This document shows positions 7,612 through 16,043 of a stretch of DNA of 64,000 nucleotides, one piece after another. Each line of letters begins with the position of its first letter. The first letter of the stretch is position 1. The notes under the pieces are model-generated. The model was not told the origin of the DNA and did not search any database. It saw only the letters and a list, made by a program, of their open reading frames with translations. Both the position numbers and the translations under genes were made by a program. This DNA is from G038396625 sp038396625 (GTDB lineage: Bacteria; Bacillota; Clostridia; Peptostreptococcales; Thermotaleaceae), in the NCBI GenBank assembly GCA_038396625.1, contig CP121688.1:3534001-3598000 (forward strand), written 5' to 3'.

Positions 7612-9597
7612 TTACTCGTCTATACTATTTATTCTACAAAAGCTTTCATAATATGCAGCTTGGTTTCCAATATCACTTACTTCATCAGATATTAGCATAT
7701 TCACAGATCCACTTTTATGCCACCAGCCTTCATAGATCATAATCGTATCGTCCCCTACATCATTACTGATTTCAAGGTGTGTCTCAATCTCCCCATATTT
7801 TGACTGTATTTTGACCAACTGATCCTTCATAAGACCTTGCTTCTTTAAAGTATGTTGATTGATAAAAGCTGTTGGTTTGCTATCTTCAAAGGCAAAATGC
7901 TGTGAATGAAGAGAATGTTTAGGATGGGGTGTTAATAATCTCAAGGGATACTTCTCATCCTTTTCCTTTACAGGTATATATATGGGTATAGGACTTAGCC
8001 CTTGGTTTTTAGCTGTTTCAGAATAAAGTTCATATTTGCCCGAAGGTGTATCAAATTTCCCATTTTGCCATGGTATATCTTCTTCTATGATGGTGAAGGG
8101 ATTTTTCTTTAAATATTCATAACTCACTTGGAATTTTTTCATAAGTGGTTCTAAAGCTCTTTTAAAGAAGGTTTCTCTATCTATATCAGGATACTCTCTT
8201 AACCCCATTTTTTTAGCTAGCTTCCTAAAGAGATCATATTCTCCAATAATGTGATTTCGAGGTTCAATGATCTTTTGCGAATAGTTAAGATAAGGCGAAA
8301 ACATACCTGAATAAATAAAATCCTCTTCTTCAAGAATGCTCGTTGCTGGCAGCACCAAATCTGCATGCTTAGCTGTATCTGTCATAAAAAGATCAATCAC
8401 CACTTTAAAGTCAACTTTTTTAAAGGCTTCGATGGTTTTGTGAACATCCCCAACTTGCACTAGTGGGTTAGCTTTTGTTATAAACAAGCATTTTACTGGG
8501 GGATTATTGGCATTGCATATGAAGTCTGCCACCTGTCCAACAATAAAGGTCCTTCTTTTGGGCACAATTTCTTCACTTTTATCTACCTCACTAAAAATAT
8601 AGTTTCCAATAAGTTTGTTGTAGTAATTAATACCACCACCCCTTACTCCTATATTTCCTGTAATAGCACCAAGAGCATCTATTGCTCGCACATTGTTACC
8701 ACCATTTCTATATCTTTGTAAGCCATATCCAAGCAAAATGGTAGCAGGCTTATTTTCTGCATAGTCTTTTGCCATATTGATAATATCTTCTTTGGCCACA
8801 CCTGTGATTTCTTCAACATACGCTAAGTTAAACCGCTCTACATAGGCCCTGTAATCTTCATATCCTTTGACATGCTTTGTAATAAAGTTCTCATCAATCA
8901 GCTGATGATGTATGATATGATGGGCTAATCCAAGTGCTAATGCCCCATCACTTCCTGGATTGATCCGAATATATTTCGAAGCCATTTTTGCCGTATTTGT
9001 TTTAATTGGGTCAATTACATAAACAGGCACACCTCTTTTTTTAGCCTCTACCAAATATTTCATTAGATGTATATTCGTATCTGCAAGATTTCTACCCCAA
9101 ACAAAAATGGTTTTGGCATTGGATATATCTTGAGGAGAATGCCCCCTATTGTCTCCAAAATCAATTTTTTGCGCTTCCTTCCCCGCTCCTAAGCACAAAT
9201 TGCCAATTGATGTTGTTACACCCCCATAATAATTAAAAAACATTTTATCTACAGACTTACTGATTCCACCATAACCTGCACTTGAAAAATGAAGGACAGA
9301 CTCAGAACCATATGCTTTTTTAAAGGAAAGCAATTTTTCAGAAATTTCGTCCAAGGCTTCCTCATAGCTAATATCTATCCACCTTCCATTTCTTTTCCTT
9401 TTAGGCGTTACTATTCTATCGGGATGATATACTCGTTCTAAGTGCTTTTTCCCCTTACCACAAACAAAACCTTGTGTCAAAGGATGTTCTGGATTTCCTT
9501 CTATTTTTATAATCCTGTCATTTTCAACGGTAGCAATCATAGAGCAGTTGTCAAAGCAGTCAAGTGAACAATAAAAGGTTCTCTTTTTTTCTTTCAT
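7612..9597 (-). CDS. Molybdopterin-dependent oxidoreductase, DMSO-reductase family
   Basis: A 661-residue protein. The N-terminal 4Fe-4S cysteines are C10, C14, C18 and C46 (YCSLDCFDNC, then FVCGKG). The probable Mo/W ligand is Cys135 in GNLCLGAG. The molybdopterin domain has VWGRNLADTNIHL and INPGSDGALALGLAHHI, and the C-terminal dinucleotide-binding domain has LLTPHPKHSLHSQHF. The chosen ATG at 9597 has a GGGGGAGA ribosome site; the longer reading frame to 9699 lacks one. No Tat signal is visible, so a cytoplasmic enzyme is likely. The substrate cannot be told from sequence. The divergent neighbour mobA makes the guanylated form of the cofactor, which supports a bis-MGD enzyme. Confidence 0.85.
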   Translation of the reverse strand: MKEKKRTFYCSLDCFDNCSMIATVENDRIIKIEGNPEHPLTQGFVCGKGKKHLERVYHPDRIVTPKRKRNGRWIDISYEEALDEISEKLLSFKKAYGSESVLHFSSAGYGGISKSVDKMFFNYYGGVTTSIGNLCLGAGKEAQKIDFGDNRGHSPQDISNAKTIFVWGRNLADTNIHLMKYLVEAKKRGVPVYVIDPIKTNTAKMASKYIRINPGSDGALALGLAHHIIHHQLIDENFITKHVKGYEDYRAYVERFNLAYVEEITGVAKEDIINMAKDYAENKPATILLGYGLQRYRNGGNNVRAIDALGAITGNIGVRGGGINYYNKLIGNYIFSEVDKSEEIVPKRRTFIVGQVADFICNANNPPVKCLFITKANPLVQVGDVHKTIEAFKKVDFKVVIDLFMTDTAKHADLVLPATSILEEEDFIYSGMFSPYLNYSQKIIEPRNHIIGEYDLFRKLAKKMGLREYPDIDRETFFKRALEPLMKKFQVSYEYLKKNPFTIIEEDIPWQNGKFDTPSGKYELYSETAKNQGLSPIPIYIPVKEKDEKYPLRLLTPHPKHSLHSQHFAFEDSKPTAFINQHTLKKQGLMKDQLVKIQSKYGEIETHLEISNDVGDDTIMIYEGWWHKSGSVNMLISDEVSDIGNQAAYYESFCRINSIDE

Positions 9598-9634
9598 ATT
9601 TATGTCTCCCCCAATTTTCCTTCTTGTTAATAGT

Positions 9635-9664
9635 AATATACCATATATTGCTTGGTATATTGAA
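9635..9664 (-). promoter_or_regulatory. Candidate promoter and operator of the oxidoreductase gene
   Basis: On the minus strand, TTCAAT (complement of 9659-9664), 18 nt, TATATT (complement of 9635-9640). An inverted repeat AATATACC (9635-9642) and GGTATATT (9654-9661) covers most of this promoter and could be a regulator site. The promoter is weak by consensus. Confidence 0.35.
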
Positions 9665-9687
9665 CCTTTTTGGGTTACAAAATCTTC

Positions 9688-9716
9688 TTGGATTGTCAAA
9701 GATCTTAAAGTATACT
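9688..9716 (+). promoter_or_regulatory. Candidate mobA promoter
   Basis: TTGGAT (9688-9693), 17-nt spacer, TATACT (9711-9716), ending 44 nt before the mobA start. Confidence 0.45.
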
Positions 9717-9759
9717 ATTATGAGGGATCAGTATTAGGATGGTTATGAAAGGAGTCCAA

Positions 9760-10347
9760 ATGAATACAAGCAATACAGCTATCATTTTAGCAGGTGGAAA
9801 AAGTTTGAGAATGGGATTTGATAAAAAACTTATTTGTTTAGACAACAGGCCTTTGATTGAAATTTTAATAGATAAACTTACTGCTATCTTTGAAAATATC
9901 ATCATTGTTTCTAACGATGCTGCATTGGGTCAAAAACTTGGAGTAAAGATCGTAGAAGATGAGATAAAAGATATTGGTCCTCTTGGAGGTATCCATGCAG
10001 GACTTAAAAATTCTAACAGTCACTATAATTATTTCATTGCTTGTGACATGCCCTACGTCAACGAAAAATATATTCATTTCATCAAAAATAAATCGTCTAA
10101 AACAAATGCATACGCATTAATTACACGATATAAAGATCATATAGAGCCTTTTAATAGTTTCTATTCGAAAAAATTAACACGCGAAATCGAAAATCATATA
10201 AAAAATGGAGAGAGAAGTATTTATTCATTACTAAGAAAATTAGAAGTACTTTATATTGAAGAAAAAATAGCCCGAAGATATAGTCCTGATTGGGCGATGT
10301 TTTATAATATTAACACGATAGAAGACTTGAATCGGATTTTGACTTAA
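9760..10347 (+). CDS. mobA: Molybdenum cofactor guanylyltransferase MobA
   Basis: A 195-residue nucleotidyltransferase that joins GMP to molybdopterin. It shows the N-terminal LAGGKSLRMGFDKKL signature, PLGGIHAGL, and FIACDMPYV carrying the metal-binding Asp. The chosen ATG at 9760 has AAAGGAG at 9748-9754; the upstream ATG at 9739 is too early. Divergent from the molybdopterin oxidoreductase, which suggests that the two genes serve the same enzyme. Confidence 0.92.
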   Translation: MNTSNTAIILAGGKSLRMGFDKKLICLDNRPLIEILIDKLTAIFENIIIVSNDAALGQKLGVKIVEDEIKDIGPLGGIHAGLKNSNSHYNYFIACDMPYVNEKYIHFIKNKSSKTNAYALITRYKDHIEPFNSFYSKKLTREIENHIKNGERSIYSLLRKLEVLYIEEKIARRYSPDWAMFYNINTIEDLNRILT

Positions 10348-10357
10348 TGTACAATCT

Positions 10358-10385
10358 AAGCCTCTGCATGGATCAGCAGAGGCTT
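10358..10385. terminator. Bidirectional terminator between mobA and citX
   Basis: A perfect 10-bp stem (AAGCCTCTGC 10358-10367, GCAGAGGCTT 10376-10385) with an 8-nt loop. It overlaps the last codons of citX on the other strand and is followed on the plus strand by TTCATATTC. Confidence 0.65.
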
Positions 10386-10870
10386 TCATATTCATGAATC
10401 AGTCGATTGATTTCTTGGATTACACTTTCCATACTGTGCCGATTCATTCGCATACATATCCTCGCATCCTCACTACAAAGAACACATCTTCTGGCACCTT
10501 TTTTAAACTTTTCCCTTCCTATAGAACTTCCGTCTTCAATATATACGTCAATATCAAAGATTCTTCCAAGGAAATGATGTTCTTCCATATCCACTGCAAT
10601 ATTTTTGGCTGCTACGGGATCCATATCCACCACCATCAGCATGCTGCTTCCATCATATCCATCAAGTACCTGTCGGAATACGGATGCAGTAGCATATCGC
10701 TCTTGTATCGACTGTGTCAAAACACGAAAAGCGATTTGAGCCTCATGGGTTGTTTTATGCTTACCTGGATAATTTATTTTCCCACATATAACGGGTAAAT
10801 GATATTTTTCTAAAAGCGATAGTATTTGATGATATCTTTTTTCTCTATCCATTAATATTTTATCGATCAA
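10373..10870 (-). CDS. citX: CitX, holo-citrate/citramalate lyase synthase
   Basis: A 165-residue protein of the CitX family, which moves the 2'-(5''-triphosphoribosyl)-3'-dephospho-CoA group onto the acyl carrier subunit CitD. The C-terminal cysteine-rich motif RRCVLCSEDARICMR is typical. The likely start is TTG at 10870, overlapping the citC stop as TTGA with AAAGG about 10 nt upstream; the reading frame extends to a TTG at 10879 that is too close to that site. It is the last gene of the glutamate fermentation operon. CitG, which makes the prosthetic-group precursor, is not in the window. Confidence 0.9.
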   Translation of the reverse strand: MIDKILMDREKRYHQILSLLEKYHLPVICGKINYPGKHKTTHEAQIAFRVLTQSIQERYATASVFRQVLDGYDGSSMLMVVDMDPVAAKNIAVDMEEHHFLGRIFDIDVYIEDGSSIGREKFKKGARRCVLCSEDARICMRMNRHSMESVIQEINRLIHEYESLC

Positions 10871-11913
10871 TGAGGACAATCCTTTCTTTTGATCCTTTCC
10901 ACAATTTCCTCGGCATCATGCGATATTAAAAATTCATAGGTTGTTTGAGGAACAAGTTTTTTGACTTCCTCCCAATTTTCATTTTTAATCAACCCTCTAA
11001 CCACTGAGGCACTAATATTTTTTTCTTCTGCGGTCAACCTTTTGATTTTTCTTACTTCGACCCCATACCTAGGCAGTATATTAGATAAAGCTTCATTGTA
11101 CTGATTTGTCACCTTACAATAAGGCTCTGTGCCTACATATCTTTTATCAACATGAAAAGCAGGTGCAATGTATTTTCCAAATATCCCTGCATCAAGATTC
11201 ACATAACCCTCTAATCTTTCATCTTCTTGCCTTAAAAAATAGGATGGAAAGGTCGCCGATGAAATGATATATTCTCCACCTGCTAGTACATGTACATTCT
11301 TTAAATCTGCTGTACCTTTTTTCACAAGTTCTAATCTAGTTTTAAATGGAAATAATGAACGATTTTCCTCCACAACGAACACAACGACTTCCTCGTTTTC
11401 TTTCGATGCCTCCTCAATTAGATACCTGTGACCCCATGTAAAAGGATTGCAATTCATCACAAGGGCAGCTTTTTTACGGATTCCCAATCCACTTTGTTCA
11501 AACATCTTCTTGATCGTTCTTTCTACATTGGCCAACCCACCTTCTAACAAGACAACATACTTGGTCTCATGCACCTTTCGATAGTTTAAGCCCTCTAAAA
11601 TCATGGCATTTAGGGGCTTCGTAAAAATAAAGGTCTTATAGATACCTTTATGAAAGAGGACATCCGTTATATGAGTAATTAACTTTCCTGCGATTCCCCC
11701 CTGCTGTAATCCTTTCTTTACTGCAAAGCATTTGATCACATTCCCTGCATAGGAACAAGTGCCGATAATTTCATTCTTATCCTTTATAACCACCGTATAT
11801 TCCACATCTTTATCTAAAACAAGATCAAAGGTCGAAAGAAAGGTTTCAACCTTTAATCCTGCTTCTGAATGTACATTGATTTTTTCAATGGTTAATCTAT
11901 CCATATCCATCAT
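10867..11913 (-). CDS. citC: CitC, citrate/citramalate lyase ligase (acetate:SH-lyase ligase)
   Basis: A 348-residue enzyme that activates the lyase by acetylating the thiol of its prosthetic group with acetate and ATP. An N-terminal GNAT-like domain (VIKCFAVKKGLQQGGIAGKL) precedes the nucleotidyltransferase domain with MNCNPFTWGHRYLIEEA, the HxGH-type motif, and a C-terminal ISASVVRGLI. The first ATG (11913) overlaps the citF stop as ATGA; the ATG at 11904 is better spaced from AAAGG and may be the real start. Its place next to citDEF and citX supports a role in citramalate lyase activation. Confidence 0.93.
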   Translation of the reverse strand: MMDMDRLTIEKINVHSEAGLKVETFLSTFDLVLDKDVEYTVVIKDKNEIIGTCSYAGNVIKCFAVKKGLQQGGIAGKLITHITDVLFHKGIYKTFIFTKPLNAMILEGLNYRKVHETKYVVLLEGGLANVERTIKKMFEQSGLGIRKKAALVMNCNPFTWGHRYLIEEASKENEEVVVFVVEENRSLFPFKTRLELVKKGTADLKNVHVLAGGEYIISSATFPSYFLRQEDERLEGYVNLDAGIFGKYIAPAFHVDKRYVGTEPYCKVTNQYNEALSNILPRYGVEVRKIKRLTAEEKNISASVVRGLIKNENWEEVKKLVPQTTYEFLISHDAEEIVERIKRKDCPH

Positions 11914-13451
11914 CCTTTGATCTTCTTGACCACATCAATCACTGTTCCATCCCTATATTCAACAACGGCCACGACTTTGTCATCCTGTTCTATTTTCTTG
12001 GGTGTGCCTGTTATTTTTTCTGCGATTTGTTTCAATTCCTCAATGGTCATGATAGGTAAATTTACCTTTTTTAGTTTTTCTATGATGTCTTGTCTTTTTG
12101 GATTGACTGCAATTCCTCTTTCAGTAACCAATACATCGATGGTCTCTCCTGGGGTTGTAACCGTGGTCACCTGATCCACTACAATGGGTAGTCTTCCCTT
12201 TATTAATTGGGTTACGACAATTGCCAATTTTGCTCCCGCAGCCGTATCGCTATGTCCCCCAGAGCCTCCCATAATCATGCCACTAGACCCTGTTGTAACA
12301 TTTACATCAAAATTGGTATCAATCTCTGTAGCACCTAAAATCATCACATCTAGATTATTGACAACGGCTCCTTTATTATGGGGATTGCCATACATCGATG
12401 CAGACATGCCTTGATGTTTTGGATTATCTCGATAAGATGCGATGGCTTTTAAATCAAAGCATTGTACATCCAGTAATCCTTCAAACAATCCTTCTTCAAG
12501 CATTTCAACAAGATAACCTGTAATGCCTCCTGCAGCAAAGCTTCCCTTTATTCCTTTTTTCTTCATCGATTCCTTCACACAAGCAGCCACAGCCAAGGAT
12601 GTTCCTCCTGCGCCTGTCTGGAAAGAAAATCCTTCTTTAAGTAATCCCGATGCTTGTATCACCTCTGCTGCCATTTTAGCTATTTTTAATCCCACAGGGT
12701 CCTTTGTAATTTGTGTTGTCCCCGAAACAATCCCTTTCGGATCTCCTATGCTTTCTACATTTACTATATAATCCACATATTCTTGACTAATTTCTATAGA
12801 GGATGCAGGGTATGGAACTAGGTTATCCGTTACAGCCACTACCTTCTCTGCATACATGGCATCGGGAATGGCATACCCTAAGGAACCACAGGCAGCCTTT
12901 CCTTCTACACCATTTATGTTTCCATAGGTATCACAGGTGGGTGCTGCAATAAATGTAATATCTATTGCAAGGTCTCCCGATTCAATAGCTCTTGCTCTCC
13001 CTCCATGGGTATGCATAATGGCGGGATACTTTAATCGTCCCTCTGATACGGCTTCTGCCACAGGTCCGGACATGTAATTGGCATAGATTCCTGTCACTAC
13101 GCCATTTTTGATATGCTCTACTAAGGGTGCATGGATTGGAAAGATCGAGCTGGCTGCAACCTTTATATCCTTTATGCCTAGCTTTGCGATTTCCTCTAGA
13201 ACCATATTCAAAACATGATCTCCATTCCTTAGATGATGATGAAACGAAATGGTCATACCATCTTGTATATCACAGATTTCTAAAGCTTCTTTGATGGATT
13301 CTATTCTTTTACTTTTTCCCGGCACCACACTTTGTAACTTCACCAATCTTTTTTGTACTTGCCCTAAATTTTGAAATGCACCCTGAAACAATTTTGTTTT
13401 TCCATATCCTTCGATATATTCAGGCACTTCTCTTTCAAGAATATTTTTCAT
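11910..13451 (-). CDS. citF: Citramalate (citrate) lyase alpha subunit, CoA-transferase
   Basis: A 513-residue CitF-family subunit. It exchanges acetyl for (S)-citramalyl on the acyl carrier protein. Landmarks are MTISFHHHLRNGD, FQTGAGGTSLAVAA and GASMYG-like QGMSASMYGNPHNKGAV. Because the operon also holds glutamate mutase, methylaspartase and mesaconase, the substrate is most likely (S)-citramalate and not citrate; CitF sequence alone does not separate the two. The ribosome site is TAGGGGGG. It follows citE by 11 nt. Confidence 0.93.
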   Translation of the reverse strand: MKNILEREVPEYIEGYGKTKLFQGAFQNLGQVQKRLVKLQSVVPGKSKRIESIKEALEICDIQDGMTISFHHHLRNGDHVLNMVLEEIAKLGIKDIKVAASSIFPIHAPLVEHIKNGVVTGIYANYMSGPVAEAVSEGRLKYPAIMHTHGGRARAIESGDLAIDITFIAAPTCDTYGNINGVEGKAACGSLGYAIPDAMYAEKVVAVTDNLVPYPASSIEISQEYVDYIVNVESIGDPKGIVSGTTQITKDPVGLKIAKMAAEVIQASGLLKEGFSFQTGAGGTSLAVAACVKESMKKKGIKGSFAAGGITGYLVEMLEEGLFEGLLDVQCFDLKAIASYRDNPKHQGMSASMYGNPHNKGAVVNNLDVMILGATEIDTNFDVNVTTGSSGMIMGGSGGHSDTAAGAKLAIVVTQLIKGRLPIVVDQVTTVTTPGETIDVLVTERGIAVNPKRQDIIEKLKKVNLPIMTIEELKQIAEKITGTPKKIEQDDKVVAVVEYRDGTVIDVVKKIKG

Positions 13452-13462
13452 CGCTAGCCCCC

Positions 13463-14335
13463 CTATATCAAACCTGCTAGATTTGCTTTATTGATTGTAT
13501 TTCGTGCTCTAGAAATAATTGGGGCATCAATCATTTTGCCATCTAGTGAAAAGACCCCTTTACCTTCTTCTTGAGCTTGATTCGTTGCCTCTAATACTCT
13601 TAAAGCATATCGTATCTCCTCCTGGGAAGGCGCAAAAACTTCATGAATACTGTCTACCTGTCTTGGGTTGATGGCCGCTTTTCCTGTCATCCCTAAGGAT
13701 TTTGCTGTGCTTACATCCTCCCTTAGGCCTTCCATATCGTTGATATCTGCAAAAGGCGTATCGATGGCATCTACTTTCCGTGCCTTACATGCAGTAGCCA
13801 CCTTATTTCTGGCATAAAATATTTCTTCACCTTTCTTGGTTCTTTTTATCCCAAGATCAGCGGTTAAATCTTCTGCTCCTAATAGAACCCCAATGGTTCT
13901 ATCCGATACGCCAATAATATTGTATATATTCTCAAGTCCATAGGCTGTTTCAATTAATGGAAAAATCTTTATACTTCCCTTTTCAAAGCCTTCTTCAGCC
14001 TCTATTTGGGTCAGAATACTGCACACTGCTTTTATATCCTCTTCTGTTGCCTTTGGAACCATAATCGCATCTGGCTTTACTCTTGCAATGGTGTCAATAT
14101 CCTTATGTCCAAAATCCGATGTCAGAGGATTGATTCTTATCACAATTTCTATATTACAAAAGTTTATCTCTTTTAATGCATTTCTAACAAGAGTTCTTGC
14201 TGCATCCTTTTCCGCAATGCTTACTGCATCTTCAAGATCTAGTATTACACTATCCGCTCCAAACACTTCTGCATTTTGAAGCATATTAGGGTTATTCCCA
14301 GGTGTAAAGAGCATCGTCCTTCTCAGTCGTTCCAT
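13463..14335 (-). CDS. citE: Citramalate (citrate) lyase beta subunit
   Basis: A 290-residue HpcH/HpaI-type aldolase (CitE family) that cleaves citramalyl-ACP to acetyl-ACP and pyruvate in this context. Motifs are RRTMLFTPGNNPNM, SVILDLEDAVSIAEK with acidic metal ligands, IFPLIETAYGLENI and LGAEDLTADLGI. The ribosome site is AAGGGGTGATG. It is co-transcribed with citD (11 nt gap) and citF. Confidence 0.95.
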   Translation of the reverse strand: MERLRRTMLFTPGNNPNMLQNAEVFGADSVILDLEDAVSIAEKDAARTLVRNALKEINFCNIEIVIRINPLTSDFGHKDIDTIARVKPDAIMVPKATEEDIKAVCSILTQIEAEEGFEKGSIKIFPLIETAYGLENIYNIIGVSDRTIGVLLGAEDLTADLGIKRTKKGEEIFYARNKVATACKARKVDAIDTPFADINDMEGLREDVSTAKSLGMTGKAAINPRQVDSIHEVFAPSQEEIRYALRVLEATNQAQEEGKGVFSLDGKMIDAPIISRARNTINKANLAGLI

Positions 14336-14346
14336 TTCATCACCCC

Positions 14347-14610
14347 TTATACAGCCCTTCTTACTGCAGTTTCAACACGGGCTCTAATGGTATAATCAAG
14401 CGCTCCCCTGTCCTTTGCTACCAAATGTATATCTTTTACCTTTAAATCTTTTAAGGTTTCTAAGATTACTTGTCGAATTTGCTCACCAAATTGCTTCATG
14501 ACAATACTATTTAGATCAACGCTGATGCCACCGTCTTTATTGGGATATACCATAATATATATATCACTGGATTCCATGGTTCCTGCCTTTGCAGGGATCC
14601 TTATATCCAT
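14347..14610 (-). CDS. citD: Citramalate (citrate) lyase acyl carrier protein
   Basis: An 87-residue carrier (CitD/gamma subunit). The segment AKAGTMESSDI contains Ser14, the position that carries the phosphoribosyl-dephospho-CoA group in the known family members. The ATG at 14610 is preceded by GATAGGTG at good spacing; the frame also extends to a GTG at 14619. It lies between the mesaconase beta gene and citE. Confidence 0.93.
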   Translation of the reverse strand: MDIRIPAKAGTMESSDIYIMVYPNKDGGISVDLNSIVMKQFGEQIRQVILETLKDLKVKDIHLVAKDRGALDYTIRARVETAVRRAV

Positions 14611-14619
14611 ATTTATCAC

Positions 14620-15177
14620 CTATCCTTGTGAACTTAAGTATTCCTTTTGTCCCATTTCATAAAAATTATTTCCCTCTGCGTCGATTACCACCACAAGAGG
14701 CAAATCTTCTACATAAAGTTTTCTTACCGCCTCAGCCCCTAAGTCTTCATAGGCAATAATTTCAGCTGATTTTACACATTTTGCAGTAAGGGCTGCTGCT
14801 CCTCCAATCGCTCCAAAGTAAATCGCTTTATGCTTTTTCATAGCTTCTATTACCTCTGGACTTCTTAAACCTTTACCAATCATCCCTTTTAATCCTTGTT
14901 CCAAAAGAGCTGGTGTATAAGAATCCATTCTATAGCTGGTTGTTGGTCCTGCTGAGCCTATGGGTTGGCCTTCCTTTGCAGGGGTAGGTCCTACATAATA
15001 AATCACTTGCTCTTTAATGTTGAAGGGTAACATTTCTCCTTTTTCTAACAAATCTACTAATCTTTTATGGGCAGCATCCCTCGCTGTATAAATAATTCCC
15101 GTAAGAAGTATACTGTCTCCTGCCTTTAATGTTTTAATCTCCTTATCCGAAAGAGGTGTTTTTATCTTCTTGCTCAT
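14620..15177 (-). CDS. Mesaconate hydratase (class I fumarase type) beta subunit
   Basis: A 185-residue FumA C-terminal-domain type protein, fumarate hydratase/tartrate dehydratase beta family. Motifs include LTGIIYTARDAAHKRL, IYYVGPTPAKEGQPIGSAGPTTSYRMD (landmarks VGPTPA and GPTTSYRMD) and KAIYFGAIGGAAALTAK. In this operon it should pair with the alpha subunit to hydrate mesaconate to (S)-citramalate. ATG 15177 has an AGGAGG site. The substrate is inferred from context; a fumarase is the alternative. Confidence 0.85.
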   Translation of the reverse strand: MSKKIKTPLSDKEIKTLKAGDSILLTGIIYTARDAAHKRLVDLLEKGEMLPFNIKEQVIYYVGPTPAKEGQPIGSAGPTTSYRMDSYTPALLEQGLKGMIGKGLRSPEVIEAMKKHKAIYFGAIGGAAALTAKCVKSAEIIAYEDLGAEAVRKLYVEDLPLVVVIDAEGNNFYEMGQKEYLSSQG

Positions 15178-15188
15178 GATCAAACCTC

Positions 15189-16031
15189 CTATATATATGC
15201 TTCTTTATGCCTTGTAGCATGACAGTTTATATTCACAGCCACAGGAAGTCCTGCAATATGCGTTGGATAAGCTTCAATATTTACAGCCAAAGCTGTAGTT
15301 CTACCACCAAAACCTTGGGGGCCTATCCCTAGTTTATTAATGGCCTCTAATAATTCTTCTTCTAATTTTTTATAAAGACTATTCTTATTTCTCTGATCTG
15401 TGGACCTTAAAAGCGCTTTTTTGGCAAGAATCGCTGCTTTATCAAAGGTTCCACCTATACCCACACCCACTACGATTGGAGGGCAGGGATTGGGTCCTGC
15501 CTCTTTTGCCACTTGTAATACAAACTCTTTTATGCCCTCTATACCATCTGCTGGCTTTAACATTTGTAACTGGCTCATATTCTCACTGCCAAATCCCTTT
15601 GGTGCCACTGTAATTTTCATACAGTCCCCAGGAACAATATGATAATAAATTACTGCCGGTGTATTGTCCTTTGTATTGATCCTCTCAATAGGATCACTCA
15701 CCACTGATTTTCTAAGATATCCTTCTGTATATCCTTGTCTTACCCCTTCGTTGACAGCATTTTCTAAACTTCCTCCGATCACATGAACATCTTGCCCTAT
15801 TTCTATAAAAACTACAGCCATGCCTGTATCTTGACACATGGGTCTATTTTCCCTTTGTGCAATTTCTGCATTTTCTATTAAAATATCCAGAATATTTTGT
15901 CCCATAGGAAACTTTTCCTTTTGTTTGGCTTCTTCTAGTCTTCTTTTGATATCCTCAGATAAAAAATAATTTGCTTCTATACAAAGTCTTTTCACTGTTT
16001 CCGTAACTTTATCAATATGGATGTCTCTCAT
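15189..16031 (-). CDS. Mesaconate hydratase (class I fumarase type) alpha subunit
   Basis: A 280-residue fumarase class I alpha subunit with a 4Fe-4S cluster. Candidate cluster cysteines lie in MCQDTGMAVVF, NPCPPIVVGVGIGG and VNINCHATRHK. The split alpha/beta architecture matches clostridial mesaconases and fumarases. In the methylaspartate pathway the product is (S)-citramalate. The start has TAGGAG upstream. The gene lies 13 nt after methylaspartase and 11 nt before the beta subunit. Confidence 0.87.
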   Translation of the reverse strand: MRDIHIDKVTETVKRLCIEANYFLSEDIKRRLEEAKQKEKFPMGQNILDILIENAEIAQRENRPMCQDTGMAVVFIEIGQDVHVIGGSLENAVNEGVRQGYTEGYLRKSVVSDPIERINTKDNTPAVIYYHIVPGDCMKITVAPKGFGSENMSQLQMLKPADGIEGIKEFVLQVAKEAGPNPCPPIVVGVGIGGTFDKAAILAKKALLRSTDQRNKNSLYKKLEEELLEAINKLGIGPQGFGGRTTALAVNIEAYPTHIAGLPVAVNINCHATRHKEAYI

Positions 16032-16043
16032 GCTAGAACACTC

